From Pseudomonas sediminis (GTDB lineage: Bacteria; Pseudomonadota; Gammaproteobacteria; Pseudomonadales; Pseudomonadaceae), in the NCBI RefSeq assembly GCF_039555755.1, contig NZ_CP154631.1:1426001-1490000 (forward strand): DNA of 64,000 bases, read 5' to 3'. Below, one piece after another: positions 9,861-18,402 of this stretch (positions are counted from its first letter, which is position 1; every line of letters starts with the position of its first letter). A program made the translations under genes and the position numbers. The notes beneath the pieces were generated by a model. The model did not search any database and had not been told where the DNA came from. It saw nothing but the letters and a program-made list of their open reading frames with translations.

Positions 9861-10181
9861 TTGGGCATTTCAGGGACCACTACAGGGACCACTTCTCAAA
9901 AGCACTCCGAACTGGCTTTACCTGCATTACAGGTGGCGATGCCGATCCTGACGTCATTCAGCGGCCCGGTGGTGCTAATGTCAGAGGCGCAACCTAGCCA
10001 CCTGGAAGCAGCAATGGACAAGGCAGACAACCGAGCCAAGGAGAAGGAAGGCGGCAAGCCGGATGATCTGTCTTACCTCGGCAGGCCAACGATATACACC
10101 GGGCCACGCACGATACCGACGCCACCGTCACGATTCATGGCCTGGCTACGAGGCATCTTTCGAGGACGGGCCAAGTTCTGA
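9861..10181 (+). CDS. Hypothetical protein, 106 aa or shorter, possibly not expressed
   Basis: Open frame at the left end of the element with no recognised family. Its first 13 codons run through the candidate integrase arm repeats, which makes the 9861 start doubtful; an in-frame ATG at 9939 would give about 80 aa. The C-terminal part is basic and proline-rich (TPPSRFMAWLRGIFRGRAKF). It may be the remnant of a gene from an older insertion, since a diverged tRNA-terminator copy follows directly. Low confidence that it is a real protein. Confidence 0.3.
   Translation: MGISGTTTGTTSQKHSELALPALQVAMPILTSFSGPVVLMSEAQPSHLEAAMDKADNRAKEKEGGKPDDLSYLGRPTIYTGPRTIPTPPSRFMAWLRGIFRGRAKF
9872..9897 (+). repeat. 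Candidate integrase arm-type site, left copy (26 bp)
   Basis: Two copies of AGGGACCACT at a 12-bp period, followed by TCTC. The same 26 bp occur without a mismatch at 24491-24516, near the other end of the element and in the same orientation. Repeated short motifs near each att site are what tyrosine integrases bind with their arm-binding domain; that role is inferred from position. Confidence 0.65.
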
Positions 10182-10212
10182 CAGGCCTCGGTTCCTGATT
10201 TCCGGTACAAAA

Positions 10213-10262
10213 CAAAACAACGATTTAGACTCACCGCACGGTGACCCTTTTTCGTTTCTGGG
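10213..10262 (+). repeat. Diverged second copy of the tRNA-Thr downstream terminator region
   Basis: About 50 bp match 9818-9867 with roughly seven mismatches, including the AAAACAACGA lead-in, the TCACC/GGTGA hairpin, the T-run and the TTTCTGGGC tail. The bases before it (about 10190-10212) weakly resemble a tRNA 3' end. It may be the scar of an earlier insertion in the same tRNA. Confidence 0.6.
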
Positions 10263-10358
10263 CCGATAGCAAAACGACACTATCTCGGCTTAGTATTTGT
10301 TTCTGTCCAGAACGACCGTGCCACTCTCAAAAATTCATTATCTTTAAGCGATTCCCAC

Positions 10359-13300
10359 ATGAATCATATTTATCGTTTGGTATTCAATCGTTCCCTCGGT
10401 CACCTGCAGACGGCTTCGGAAGTCAGTGCTGCGCATGGCAAATCCGGTAGCGTGGGTGCTGTCGCCATATCGCTATCCCGGTCTACCGAAATCCCTATGT
10501 CGCGAGTGCGATATATAGTCGCGGCGACCACGTTGGCGCTCGGCGGCCTCTCTGTACCCGCTATGGCTGACACCACACTTACCACGGGCGGCGCTCAGAC
10601 GCTGACTCAGGCTGGAAGCACGTACGGCTTGCCGGATGGCGAGACAATCAGCGGCACGATGGGTACTACCGGGGGTAACGCCAGCGGCAACTTAAGTACA
10701 GCCGGTAATGGTACCGATGGTGGTGTAGCGCTGACTGGTATCGATTACGTGCTGGCCAATTATGGCCACGTTGTTGGTGGCACAGGCGGGAACGGCGGTA
10801 TCGCATCTGGCATCTTTAGCCGCAGCGGAAATGGCGGGACGGGCGGCGCTGGGGTTTCCGGCACAGACTTCAATCTCACCAATACCGGTACGGTAAGTGG
10901 TGGTCTAGGCGGCAGTGCCGGCGGTTCTGGCTGGGGCTACGGCGGTGATGGTGGCAACGGTGGTGCGGCTGTTAGTGGTGCCGGGTTTACGCTGATCAAC
11001 TCAGGCATTATCACCGGAGGCAATGGTCTGGGAGGCGGCAACGCATCTTTCGAAGGTGGTAAAGGTGGCAATGGTGGTGCCGGTGTCGTTGCGACAGGTA
11101 ATGCGACGATTTACAACGCGGGCACCATCAATGGCGGTACGCCGGGAAACGAAGGTCCCGGTCAGATTAACGCGGGTGCCGGCACTGCCGGCAGCGCGAT
11201 TGAGTTGTCTGGTGGTGGCAACACTCTGGTGCTGCAGGACAATTCGGTCATTACCGGCAACCTTGTTAGTACCAGCGGCAGTATCAACGGCGGAGATGCG
11301 CTGATTCTGGAAGGTACCCAGAGCAATGCTCTCGATGCGACGGGCATTCAGGGTTTTGCGAGCTATACCAAGCGCGGCATCGGTACATGGTCTCTGACAG
11401 GCGCTCCCGCTCCAATCGTTACCATGACCACGGTAATGGTTCCCATGGACCCCATGGACTGCAGTATGTTTGGGCCTCCCTGTCCGGACACTCCAACCCA
11501 GGTGCCCGTGTACTTGCCTAACGTGACCTCCTGGAATATTGAGGCGGGTACGCTGAGTATCGGCAGCGACTCTAACCTCGGCGATGTCAGCGGTGGCCTG
11601 ACTCTGAGCGGCGGCACATTGTTGACCACGGCCGATGTCAGCAGCACGCGCGATATTACGCTAACGCAAAACACGGTCAGCAGCATCGATAACGGTGGCC
11701 ATAACGACATCTTCGCTGGGGAGATCTCCGGGGGGGGGGGGCTGACTTTTGCCGGCAGTGGCAAGACCACACTGACTGGAGGGAACACCTATGCTGGTAC
11801 GACCAGCATTTCCAACGGAACATTGTTTGGTGGCGCCACCGATACGTTCAGCGCCTCCAGCGCGACAACGGTCAATGCGGCTGGCGTCCTCGACCTCGGT
11901 GGCTTCGCGCAGACGATCAACAGCGTTGCCCTCCTCGGCGATAATACAAATCCGGGCGGAACAATCCAAAACGGCTCTTTGACCGGCGCTATCACTTCGA
12001 CAGGCGGCAACGTCAACAGCATCGGAGGCTCAGCCAGCCTGACGGTGGCGGTGGGAAACACTAGTCTGACGGGCGCGAACACCTATACCGGGACGACAAC
12101 CGTCAACAACGGCGTGTTGATGGCCTACGGTGTGAACGCCTTCAGTGCGGCCAGCGCGACGACAGTGAACGCGGGCGGCACGCTCAATCTCAACCAGGAT
12201 GCGCAGACGATCAACAACGTCACGCTGGCGGGCGGCACCATCACCAGCGGTGCGTTGACGGGTGCCATTTCCTCGACGGGCGGCACGCTCGATAATATCG
12301 GCGGCAGCGCAAATCTGACGACGACAGCGGGCACGACGCTGCTCGGGGCAAACAGCTCCTTGGGCGCCGTCACCGTTGGCGGCGGCACGCTGCGGATGAA
12401 TCAAACCGGTGTGCTCACGGCAGCGAGCTATACGACCGCGAACGGCGCGACCACTGCTATGGGCGCTGCTTCGCAACTCAACGTGACCGGCATCTTCACG
12501 CAGGCTGCGGGTTCGACGCTGAACGTCGCCATTGGCGCGAACGATCCAGCGATCACAGCCGCGACTGCAGCTCTCGACGGGACGCTGAATGTCTCCGGCT
12601 ATGCGGGCACGCAGTTCACGGTGCTCCACACCACGGGCGGCATCACCGGCGATTTCTTCGGCGGTCTGAACATCGGCGGGGCGTCGGCCTCGTCGGTGGA
12701 CTATCTAAAGGTGAGCGGGAGCAAGACCGCCAACGGCAATGACTATGTCGTCGATCTTGGCCTGAGCTGGAACGCCACCCCGGCCGACGCGCATGGAACC
12801 TTCACTCTGGCGAGTGCCAGCGAAACCTTCACGGTCTCCGAAGGGCTCGGCAACCGGAGCGGGATCATCGGCGGCTGGGGCGGCGAGAGCCTGCACAAGG
12901 CCGGTGCCGGCACGCTGATCCTCTCGGCGGACAACACCTATACCGGCGACACGACGATCTCGGCGGGCAGGCTGCAACTGGGCGACGGCGGGACGAGCGG
13001 CTCGATCCTGGGCAACGTGCTCAACGATGGGACTCTGGTGTTCAACCGCTCCGATGCACTGACCTTTGCAGGCGTGATCTCCGGCAGTGGCGCGGTCGAG
13101 CAGATCGGTAGCGGCACGACCCTCATGACGGGTGCCAACAGCTATACTGGAGTGACCTCTATCAGCGGCGGCACGTTGGCGATTGGTGCGAGTGCAAGCG
13201 TCATCTCAAATGTCGTCAACCATGCGGCCTTCGAGAATGCGGGCACGGTGGGTGGCAGCGTCAGCAATGGCGCCGGCGCTACCTTCACCCAGACCGGCGG

Positions 13301-15338
13301 CAGCGTGGCAGGCGGCCTGAGCAACAATGGTACGGTCAACGCCAATGGCGGCACGCTGGATGGGGCCATCGCCAACAACACCGACGGCCGTTTCACGGTT
13401 GGTGGCGTGGTAACGAGCAACGGCGTCTTCGACAACACCCAAGACGCCATCTTGGAGGTGCTTAACGCCGGTGACTACCGGCTCGGAGGTCTGTTGACGA
13501 ACGCCGGCGATGTCACCATCTCGGCCGGCGGCACCTTGACGGCGGGCGGCATCCGCAACACGGCCAGCGGCAGCATCACCAATGACGGTACGGTCAACGA
13601 CGATCTCGACAACGCGGGCCTGTACACCAACAACGCAATTCAGAATGCTCGGGTCGCGTCCAACACCGGTACCTTGGTCAACAGCCAGGGCGCAACCTGG
13701 ACGGGCGATTTCGCCACGGCGGGCATCGTCAACAATGACGGCACTATCAACGGCAGCCTGACGCAGAGCGCGGGCACCACCACCAACAATGGCCGCATCA
13801 GCGGGGCAGTACTGATCAATGGTGGCCTCTATAGTGGCAGTGGCTCCACCGGGGCGTTGACGGTCGGCAATGGCGCGACCTTCCAGCCGGGCAGTGGTAC
13901 GGCGGGGAGCAGCGCGACGGTGAATGGCGAACTTGTCTTCCAGTCCGGCTCTACCTACCGGGTGAACCTCGATACGTCGGGTGCTTCTCTGACGACGGCA
14001 ACCGGCTTGGCGACCCTCAATGGGGGCACGGTCGATGTGCAGGCGGGCTCGGGCAACTACGCGCCGGCCACAGGTTACACCATCCTCAGCGCCAATGGCG
14101 TGACGGGTAGGTTCGCAGATGTTTCGTCCAATCTCGCGTTCCTCACCCCCTCGCTGAGCTACGCTGCCAACAGCGTTACGCTGCAGATGACCCGCAACGA
14201 CACCGGTTTCGCAACGGTCAGCGACACGCGCAACCAGCGGGCGGCAGCGGGCGCGCTCGACCGGCTGGGGATGGGCAATCCGGTTTATGACGCGGTGGTC
14301 CAGCTCGACGCCGCCGGCGCCCGGCAGGCGTTCGACCAGCTCGGCGGGGAAGCGCACGCTTCGGCGCAGACGGCGCTGATTGAGGACGGCCGGTTCGTGC
14401 GTGAAGCAGCGTTGGATCGGTTGCGTCCAGGGGCGTGCGGTATCTCCGGCGCCACTACCACGCTGGGGGCTAATGACCGCGAGAGCACGGTGGATACCGG
14501 GTGCGATGCCGACCAGAGCGTGACCTGGATGCGGGCCTTCGGTTCCTGGGGCAGCGTTGCTAGCGATGGCAACGCTGCCGGGCTCGACCACTCGACCGGA
14601 GGCGTGCTGCTGGGCGCCGATCGGGAGATGGAAAACGGTGCGCGCATCGGCGTGCTCGGCGGTTTCAGTCACACCAATATCGATGTGAACGATCGTCATA
14701 CCTCGGGCAAGAGCGAGAACTACCATCTGGGTGTCTATGCCGGGAAGCAGTGGGGCGCTCTCGCTCTGCGTTCTGGCGTGGCCTATACGTGGCACGACCT
14801 TTCGAGCCGTCGCTCGGTCGAATTTGGCGGCTTCAGCGACAGTCTAAGGAGTGACGACCACGCCGAGACGGCGCAGGTATTCGGAGAATTGGGCTACGCG
14901 TTGGAAGCCGGCGTCGTGACGCTGGAGCCCTTTGTCAACCTGGCCTACGTGGGCCTGCACACGGGCGGTTTTACCGAGCGGGGTGGGGCGGCGGCTCTAT
15001 CGGCCAAGGGCGGGAACAGCGACACCACCTTCTCGACGCTGGGCCTGCACGGCTCCACTGGGCTCGACCTCGGCGGGGTCAGGACGAATGCCACCGGCTC
15101 GCTGGGCTGGCGTCACGCCTTCGGCGACACCACGCCGACCTCGAGCCTGTCGTTCGCCAGCGGCTCGTCGTCGTTCTTCACCGCCGGTGTGCCGATCGCC
15201 AAGGACGTAGCAGTCGTTGATTTGGGGTTGGACTTCAGCGTCGGCAAGAACACCACCCTCGGTGTCTCCTACAGCGGCCAGTTTGGCAGTGGGGTCACCG
15301 ATAACGGTGTGCGGGGCAACTTCAAACTAGAGTTCTGA
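10359..15338 (+). CDS. Type V autotransporter adhesin-like protein with glycine-rich passenger (1659 aa)
   Basis: A secreted or surface protein. Residues 1-24 match the ESPR extended signal peptide (MNHIYRLVFNRSLGHLQTAS), and a hydrophobic signal segment ends near AMA about residue 70. The passenger starts with Gly/Asn-rich repeats (about 75-330) and continues with autotransporter-associated repeats of the type TLTGGNTYAGTTSISNGTL. The C-terminal beta-barrel begins near residue 1383 and ends in Phe (FKLEF), as outer-membrane barrels do. An in-frame 12-G tract sits at about codons 458-461. ATG 10405-proximal alternatives are weaker because the ESPR begins at 10359; another ATG at 10497 would drop the ESPR. 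From about 12.1 kb codon use becomes more GC-rich, suggesting a mosaic gene. It is cargo of the island, and no partner gene is nearby. Confidence 0.88.
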   Translation: MNHIYRLVFNRSLGHLQTASEVSAAHGKSGSVGAVAISLSRSTEIPMSRVRYIVAATTLALGGLSVPAMADTTLTTGGAQTLTQAGSTYGLPDGETISGTMGTTGGNASGNLSTAGNGTDGGVALTGIDYVLANYGHVVGGTGGNGGIASGIFSRSGNGGTGGAGVSGTDFNLTNTGTVSGGLGGSAGGSGWGYGGDGGNGGAAVSGAGFTLINSGIITGGNGLGGGNASFEGGKGGNGGAGVVATGNATIYNAGTINGGTPGNEGPGQINAGAGTAGSAIELSGGGNTLVLQDNSVITGNLVSTSGSINGGDALILEGTQSNALDATGIQGFASYTKRGIGTWSLTGAPAPIVTMTTVMVPMDPMDCSMFGPPCPDTPTQVPVYLPNVTSWNIEAGTLSIGSDSNLGDVSGGLTLSGGTLLTTADVSSTRDITLTQNTVSSIDNGGHNDIFAGEISGGGGLTFAGSGKTTLTGGNTYAGTTSISNGTLFGGATDTFSASSATTVNAAGVLDLGGFAQTINSVALLGDNTNPGGTIQNGSLTGAITSTGGNVNSIGGSASLTVAVGNTSLTGANTYTGTTTVNNGVLMAYGVNAFSAASATTVNAGGTLNLNQDAQTINNVTLAGGTITSGALTGAISSTGGTLDNIGGSANLTTTAGTTLLGANSSLGAVTVGGGTLRMNQTGVLTAASYTTANGATTAMGAASQLNVTGIFTQAAGSTLNVAIGANDPAITAATAALDGTLNVSGYAGTQFTVLHTTGGITGDFFGGLNIGGASASSVDYLKVSGSKTANGNDYVVDLGLSWNATPADAHGTFTLASASETFTVSEGLGNRSGIIGGWGGESLHKAGAGTLILSADNTYTGDTTISAGRLQLGDGGTSGSILGNVLNDGTLVFNRSDALTFAGVISGSGAVEQIGSGTTLMTGANSYTGVTSISGGTLAIGASASVISNVVNHAAFENAGTVGGSVSNGAGATFTQTGGSVAGGLSNNGTVNANGGTLDGAIANNTDGRFTVGGVVTSNGVFDNTQDAILEVLNAGDYRLGGLLTNAGDVTISAGGTLTAGGIRNTASGSITNDGTVNDDLDNAGLYTNNAIQNARVASNTGTLVNSQGATWTGDFATAGIVNNDGTINGSLTQSAGTTTNNGRISGAVLINGGLYSGSGSTGALTVGNGATFQPGSGTAGSSATVNGELVFQSGSTYRVNLDTSGASLTTATGLATLNGGTVDVQAGSGNYAPATGYTILSANGVTGRFADVSSNLAFLTPSLSYAANSVTLQMTRNDTGFATVSDTRNQRAAAGALDRLGMGNPVYDAVVQLDAAGARQAFDQLGGEAHASAQTALIEDGRFVREAALDRLRPGACGISGATTTLGANDRESTVDTGCDADQSVTWMRAFGSWGSVASDGNAAGLDHSTGGVLLGADREMENGARIGVLGGFSHTNIDVNDRHTSGKSENYHLGVYAGKQWGALALRSGVAYTWHDLSSRRSVEFGGFSDSLRSDDHAETAQVFGELGYALEAGVVTLEPFVNLAYVGLHTGGFTERGGAAALSAKGGNSDTTFSTLGLHGSTGLDLGGVRTNATGSLGWRHAFGDTTPTSSLSFASGSSSFFTAGVPIAKDVAVVDLGLDFSVGKNTTLGVSYSGQFGSGVTDNGVRGNFKLEF
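11730..11741 (+). repeat. Poly-G tract (12 G) inside the autotransporter reading frame
   Basis: Twelve consecutive G residues encode part of EISGGGGLTF. Gain or loss of one or two bases would shift the frame upstream of the barrel domain and switch the protein off. Such tracts are the usual basis of slipped-strand phase variation of surface proteins. Confidence 0.8.
11784..12352 (+). repeat. Tandem 98-residue repeat in the autotransporter passenger
   Basis: A unit beginning NTYAGTTSISNG (11784) recurs 294 bp later as NTYTGTTTVNNG (12078). Both units continue with ASATTVNA, AQTIN, GSLTGAI or GALTGAI, and IGGSA. The units align over their length at the protein level but are well diverged in DNA, so this is an old duplication. 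Confidence 0.7.
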
Positions 15339-15582
15339 TCGTAGTCGATATTTCCTTTGTTCCGCGACGAAGCGCCCTGGGTGGTCTGTGCGCAAGGCCA
15401 TAGCTAGACGGAGCTGACTGTGCCAAACCACCCTGCCTCCGGGCAAGGTGGTCAAGGCCAATCCAAAATGGTGGTCATGGCAAGGCATAAGCTGAATAGA
15501 TTCTCTTGCTTAAAAGCACAGAGTTTTGTTAATAGGGGGCTCACTATCGGGGGGCCGGGCAAACGTGAGGTAAAGGTGGCTT
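15339..15582. other. Non-coding stretch after the autotransporter
   Basis: No gene or clear terminator is recognised. Short open frames exist on both strands without family features. The missing 3' part of the phosphoesterase gene should lie here on minus but is not recognisable. Confidence 0.4.
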
Positions 15583-15846
15583 CTAGGACACGCTTGGACC
15601 AGCAATAGCAATGGTCGCTAACCGGTCCAGAGTGTGTAAAAACGTCCGGAGAAAGAGGTGGCCAGAGCAGTACTCGTGATTCCCTGGTATGTAGAGAACA
15701 GGGCAGGAGAAAACCTCGACGGCCCAGTCGACGCACCTCCCTTTCATATGAATGTCGCCTGCGAGCACTACCACATCAGCATCCATGACAGGCGGCTCGA
15801 AGGGCTCAAATTCGAGGTGTAAATCTGACAGCAGATAAATCCGCAT
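15583..15846 (-). pseudogene. Truncated metallophosphoesterase
   Basis: The 87-aa frame starts like calcineurin-type phosphoesterases: MRIYLLSDLHLEF carries the DxH metal ligands, VVLAGDIH the GD motif and YIPGNHEY the GNHE motif. It then stops, whereas family members run to about 230-280 aa and need further His ligands. The C-terminal half is absent in all frames downstream, so the enzyme is almost surely inactive. It lies between the autotransporter and a DUF6957-type gene. Only 16 bp separate its start from the stop of that upstream gene, so the two were probably one transcription unit. Confidence 0.75.
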
Positions 15847-15862
15847 CCAGCTACTCCATGGC

Positions 15863-16261
15863 TTAAATCAGGCATGTGATGGTGTCGGCGCTGGCACTCT
15901 TACGAGAGGCGGGGCCCAATAGCAGGTACACCGAGTTGAGCGTCTTGAAATGAAACCCCTTGCTGAGCTGATGCAGTAGCGAGGTTCTCACGAAGTCGCC
16001 CACGTCCCATCGTCGCCCGTTCTCGAAGACAACCTGGTGCGCATAGATCAAGGCCGGCTGGCGTTGTGTTTTCTCCAGCGCGTGGCGTTGCGCATCGGTG
16101 GTCTCTATATCGAGCCACAGCCAGTCACGCACCAGGCAAAAATTTCCATAGGGAAAGTTCTTTCGGGCATAGCTGAGCGCCTCTTCGTCGGACATGGGGC
16201 TGCCGGGCATGGGCGCTCTCGCTGCGTACAACAGCTCTGTGATTTCTCCCAGTGAACTCAT
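15863..16261 (-). CDS. DUF6957-type protein (132 aa)
   Basis: A small soluble protein that I recognise as resembling DUF6957, a family found in Pseudomonas. Typical features are an N-terminal helix (MSSLGEITELLY), the FPYGNFCLVRDWLWLDIE segment, LIYAHQVVFENGRR and the C-terminal NSVYLLLGPASRK. I start it at the ATG at 16261, where the conserved part begins; the frame is open upstream but that extension is compositionally unlike the rest. Function is unknown. It is divergent from the 329-aa cargo gene. Confidence 0.65.
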   Translation of the reverse strand: MSSLGEITELLYAARAPMPGSPMSDEEALSYARKNFPYGNFCLVRDWLWLDIETTDAQRHALEKTQRQPALIYAHQVVFENGRRWDVGDFVRTSLLHQLSKGFHFKTLNSVYLLLGPASRKSASADTITCLI

Positions 16262-16430
16262 GGTTGATCGATCTGCGCCCCCTGAGGATGACTGGTGACA
16301 TTCCGGGTAGTAGCTGGGGTAGCTAGCTGCCCAGTACGGCTCATGCCGTCTGCTGCATGTTGCAGGCCTGACGATGCTGCTGCTCCAAGTCGATGCCACA
16401 GAGCAGGGCGGCGAAGTCCGCATCAGGTAA

Positions 16431-17420
16431 ATGCATACGTTGTGTGTGACGTGCTGGTTGGCCATCGCGATTATCGACGAATACCTGGCCGGACCGCCTG
16501 AGCAGTTCACAGAGAGGGAGGCGGAGCAGCTGCTCGTGAATATCTTCCGCCCCCTGCTGGACGAGATGCAGCTTCACCAAAAGGAGATCTGTTCGAACCT
16601 CGACGGTAAGCACGCTATTAACTTCCGCCAGCATATTCTGATCGACTTTGAGCGAGTGGTTATTGTTGGCTTCAAAAGCTACATCGCAGGCTATCCCTTC
16701 AAAGGCTTTGTCAGCGCCGAATACATGGTTGGTGGCGTTTTCTACGCATTATTGTCCCAGTCCGCTGTTGGTGATGACACGGAAAGCCAGCTAGTTCTGG
16801 ATGCTCTCCGCCGATCTAGTACCGCCTTGACTGGTGCAGGGGAAAGCGAACTGGGTGAATACCTGCGTGGTCTTTCGCCGGAAGCGCTGAGAGGTGTTGG
16901 GGCGAATGTGAAGGGTATTTATCACGAGCTGCTCTTCGTTCATAACTACAACGCCGCCCATACAGATACATATGCCGAGGTCTTTGGCGCAACTAATCAT
17001 CCTGGAGCAGATATCCAGATCCGGGATGCTGATACGCAAGAGCTCGTTGAGGAGGTTCAGCTTAAAGCGGTTATGGCTGCAGCCAAGATCGATGAGCACC
17101 TTGAGAAATATCCGGATATCTCAGTGCTGGCGACTAACGAAGTGGCAGAGCAATTCGCCGATGTACGTGTAGGCAGCAGCGGTCATGACAACGAGGCCCT
17201 GCAGGGGCAGATCAGTGGGAACTTTGCAGCCTTGGCAGAAAACTCCATCGGCAATCGCGGAGGCGATGCCGCCCTGATGGCAGCTGGTATCGCCTCAGCA
17301 CGCGAACTGATGGAAATGCTGCGCGGAGAACGGAATTTTCCGGATGCCACAATCAACGTTGTGAAGCATGCAGGCACTGCTGGGGCGGCGACAGTGCTGA
17401 CGGCCTATCTGTTCGGGTAG
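16431..17420 (+). CDS. Unrecognised 329-aa cargo protein with a possible PD-(D/E)XK-like motif
   Basis: I do not recognise the family. The N-terminal half (1-150) looks helical and has no motif. The second half has YHELLFV (164-170), then GADIQIRD with D194, then EEVQLK with Q210 and K212, followed by ISVLATNEVAE. A D-x15-(E/Q)-x-K pattern between beta-strand-like segments, with an upstream Glu, is what a PD-(D/E)XK nuclease fold looks like, but the match is weak and based on reading alone. The C-terminus is Ala/Gly-rich and hydrophobic (TAGAATVLTAYLFG). The ATG at 16431 has only a weak ribosome site, so the true start may be further downstream. Position opposite DUF6957 in the cargo zone could suit a defence or toxin role; that is speculation. 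Confidence 0.6.
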   Translation: MHTLCVTCWLAIAIIDEYLAGPPEQFTEREAEQLLVNIFRPLLDEMQLHQKEICSNLDGKHAINFRQHILIDFERVVIVGFKSYIAGYPFKGFVSAEYMVGGVFYALLSQSAVGDDTESQLVLDALRRSSTALTGAGESELGEYLRGLSPEALRGVGANVKGIYHELLFVHNYNAAHTDTYAEVFGATNHPGADIQIRDADTQELVEEVQLKAVMAAAKIDEHLEKYPDISVLATNEVAEQFADVRVGSSGHDNEALQGQISGNFAALAENSIGNRGGDAALMAAGIASARELMEMLRGERNFPDATINVVKHAGTAGAATVLTAYLFG

Positions 17421-17684
17421 ATTCCTCTACACGCGCTTCACCTGCAGTCGAGCGGCGGGCAACCCGCCAGCTAGTTTTTTATTGAGTAGGCTCACTGAGA
17501 GCGTTGCAGCGAGCACGAACCGAAACTAATCAAGAAGGCTCAGTGAATATTTAACCGGCTGACACGATCTACCATGCGGGATGAGCACTGGCCGGTTTCG
17601 CCCTTTTTGACGAGCTCGCCGGGTTATTAGCCGCGAGCCACGATGATTCATGCTTATGCTGCCTGGCTGGCCATTCATCCGGTT
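17421..17684. other. Spacer between the cargo and replication modules
   Basis: No gene is supported. CACTGAG (near 17491) and CTCAGTG (near 17541) form a short inverted repeat, not clearly a terminator. The stretch separates the plus-strand cargo from the convergent minus-strand core genes. Confidence 0.4.
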
Positions 17685-17900
17685 TTATTCACGCAACAGG
17701 TTTCGGCGGCTGCTCTCCTGCTCGCGCAGTTCCTTTGCCAGTTCTCTTAGCAGTGGCCGGCAACCACCTTTCCAGGCATTGCACGATGAGGTGCTCTTAC
17801 CCTCTGGGCTTTTTGGCCCGGTGCTGTTTTGCCATGGACTCCATTGCCTGATCAGCGCTGCCTGACGAGCCCTTCGCTCGGGTGTCCAACCGTTTGCCAT
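17685..17900 (-). CDS. Small basic island protein (71 aa), hypothetical
   Basis: The sequence MANGWTPERRARQAALIRQW, followed by WQNSTGPKSPEGK and CNAWKGG, is a pattern I associate with small proteins in integrase-bearing islands of proteobacteria. It is strongly basic and may bind nucleic acid, but no function is known to me. I choose the ATG at 17900, where the recognisable part begins. It overlaps the 3' end of the 201-aa gene by 104 bp in another frame and is the last gene of the minus-strand core operon. Confidence 0.6.
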   Translation of the reverse strand: MANGWTPERRARQAALIRQWSPWQNSTGPKSPEGKSTSSCNAWKGGCRPLLRELAKELREQESSRRNLLRE

Positions 17901-18402
17901 GCTGCACCTCCAATAGTTCGTTTGGCGCTTTTGAGTTTTTCCGCGTGCGCGTACGCGCGGTGCTGCTGTCGTTATTGACCTGCACTTGGTTGCCAATATT
18001 GGCCTGCTTGACGAATGCGACCTGCTTCGGCGCCTTCAGCTCACCCAGGGTTTGCAGGGTTGCCCGCGCCTGGTTTTGCGCCTTGAGCGCAAGACGCATG
18101 TAGGACTCCAGGTCATCAAGTTGCCGGGTGCGCAGCGCTCGGCCGGCAAACTGGGCAAATAGGCTGTCCAGTGTATGAGCCTGCGCAAGCAGCATGGACT
18201 CCGCGCGGCTCATGTCGCCACTGTTAAGCGCAGCGGTCTGCAGGCGTAGCTCATCCACGACCGCAGTGACATCAAGCGCGCCCATCATCTTGCTATCGAG
18301 AAGCACCATTGCACTGAGACATTCAGGCGTCAGACTCACACGGGCCATGGCCTGTGAAGATGTTTCACCTTCGCGCCGGGATATCTTGGACTTATCGCTC
18401 AT
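17797..18402 (-). CDS. Hypothetical island protein (201 aa)
   Basis: Soluble protein with a helical core (about 20-130) and a basic, low-complexity C-terminus (TARTRTRKN, KKPRG). The segment LGELKAPKQVAFVKQANIG followed by NQVQVNN recurs in proteins next to DUF3987 genes in islands, as far as I recall. Size and shape could fit a terminase-small-subunit-like or DNA-packaging role, but I see no diagnostic motif. It overlaps the upstream 256-aa gene by 4 bp, so it is translated in the same operon. Confidence 0.6.
   Translation of the reverse strand: MSDKSKISRREGETSSQAMARVSLTPECLSAMVLLDSKMMGALDVTAVVDELRLQTAALNSGDMSRAESMLLAQAHTLDSLFAQFAGRALRTRQLDDLESYMRLALKAQNQARATLQTLGELKAPKQVAFVKQANIGNQVQVNNDSSTARTRTRKNSKAPNELLEVQHGKRLDTRAKGSSGSADQAMESMAKQHRAKKPRG

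Noticed and set aside
12030..12629. Long minus-strand open frames inside the autotransporter
   Set aside because: They are caused by the gene's GC-rich repetitive codons; none has a ribosome site or domain.
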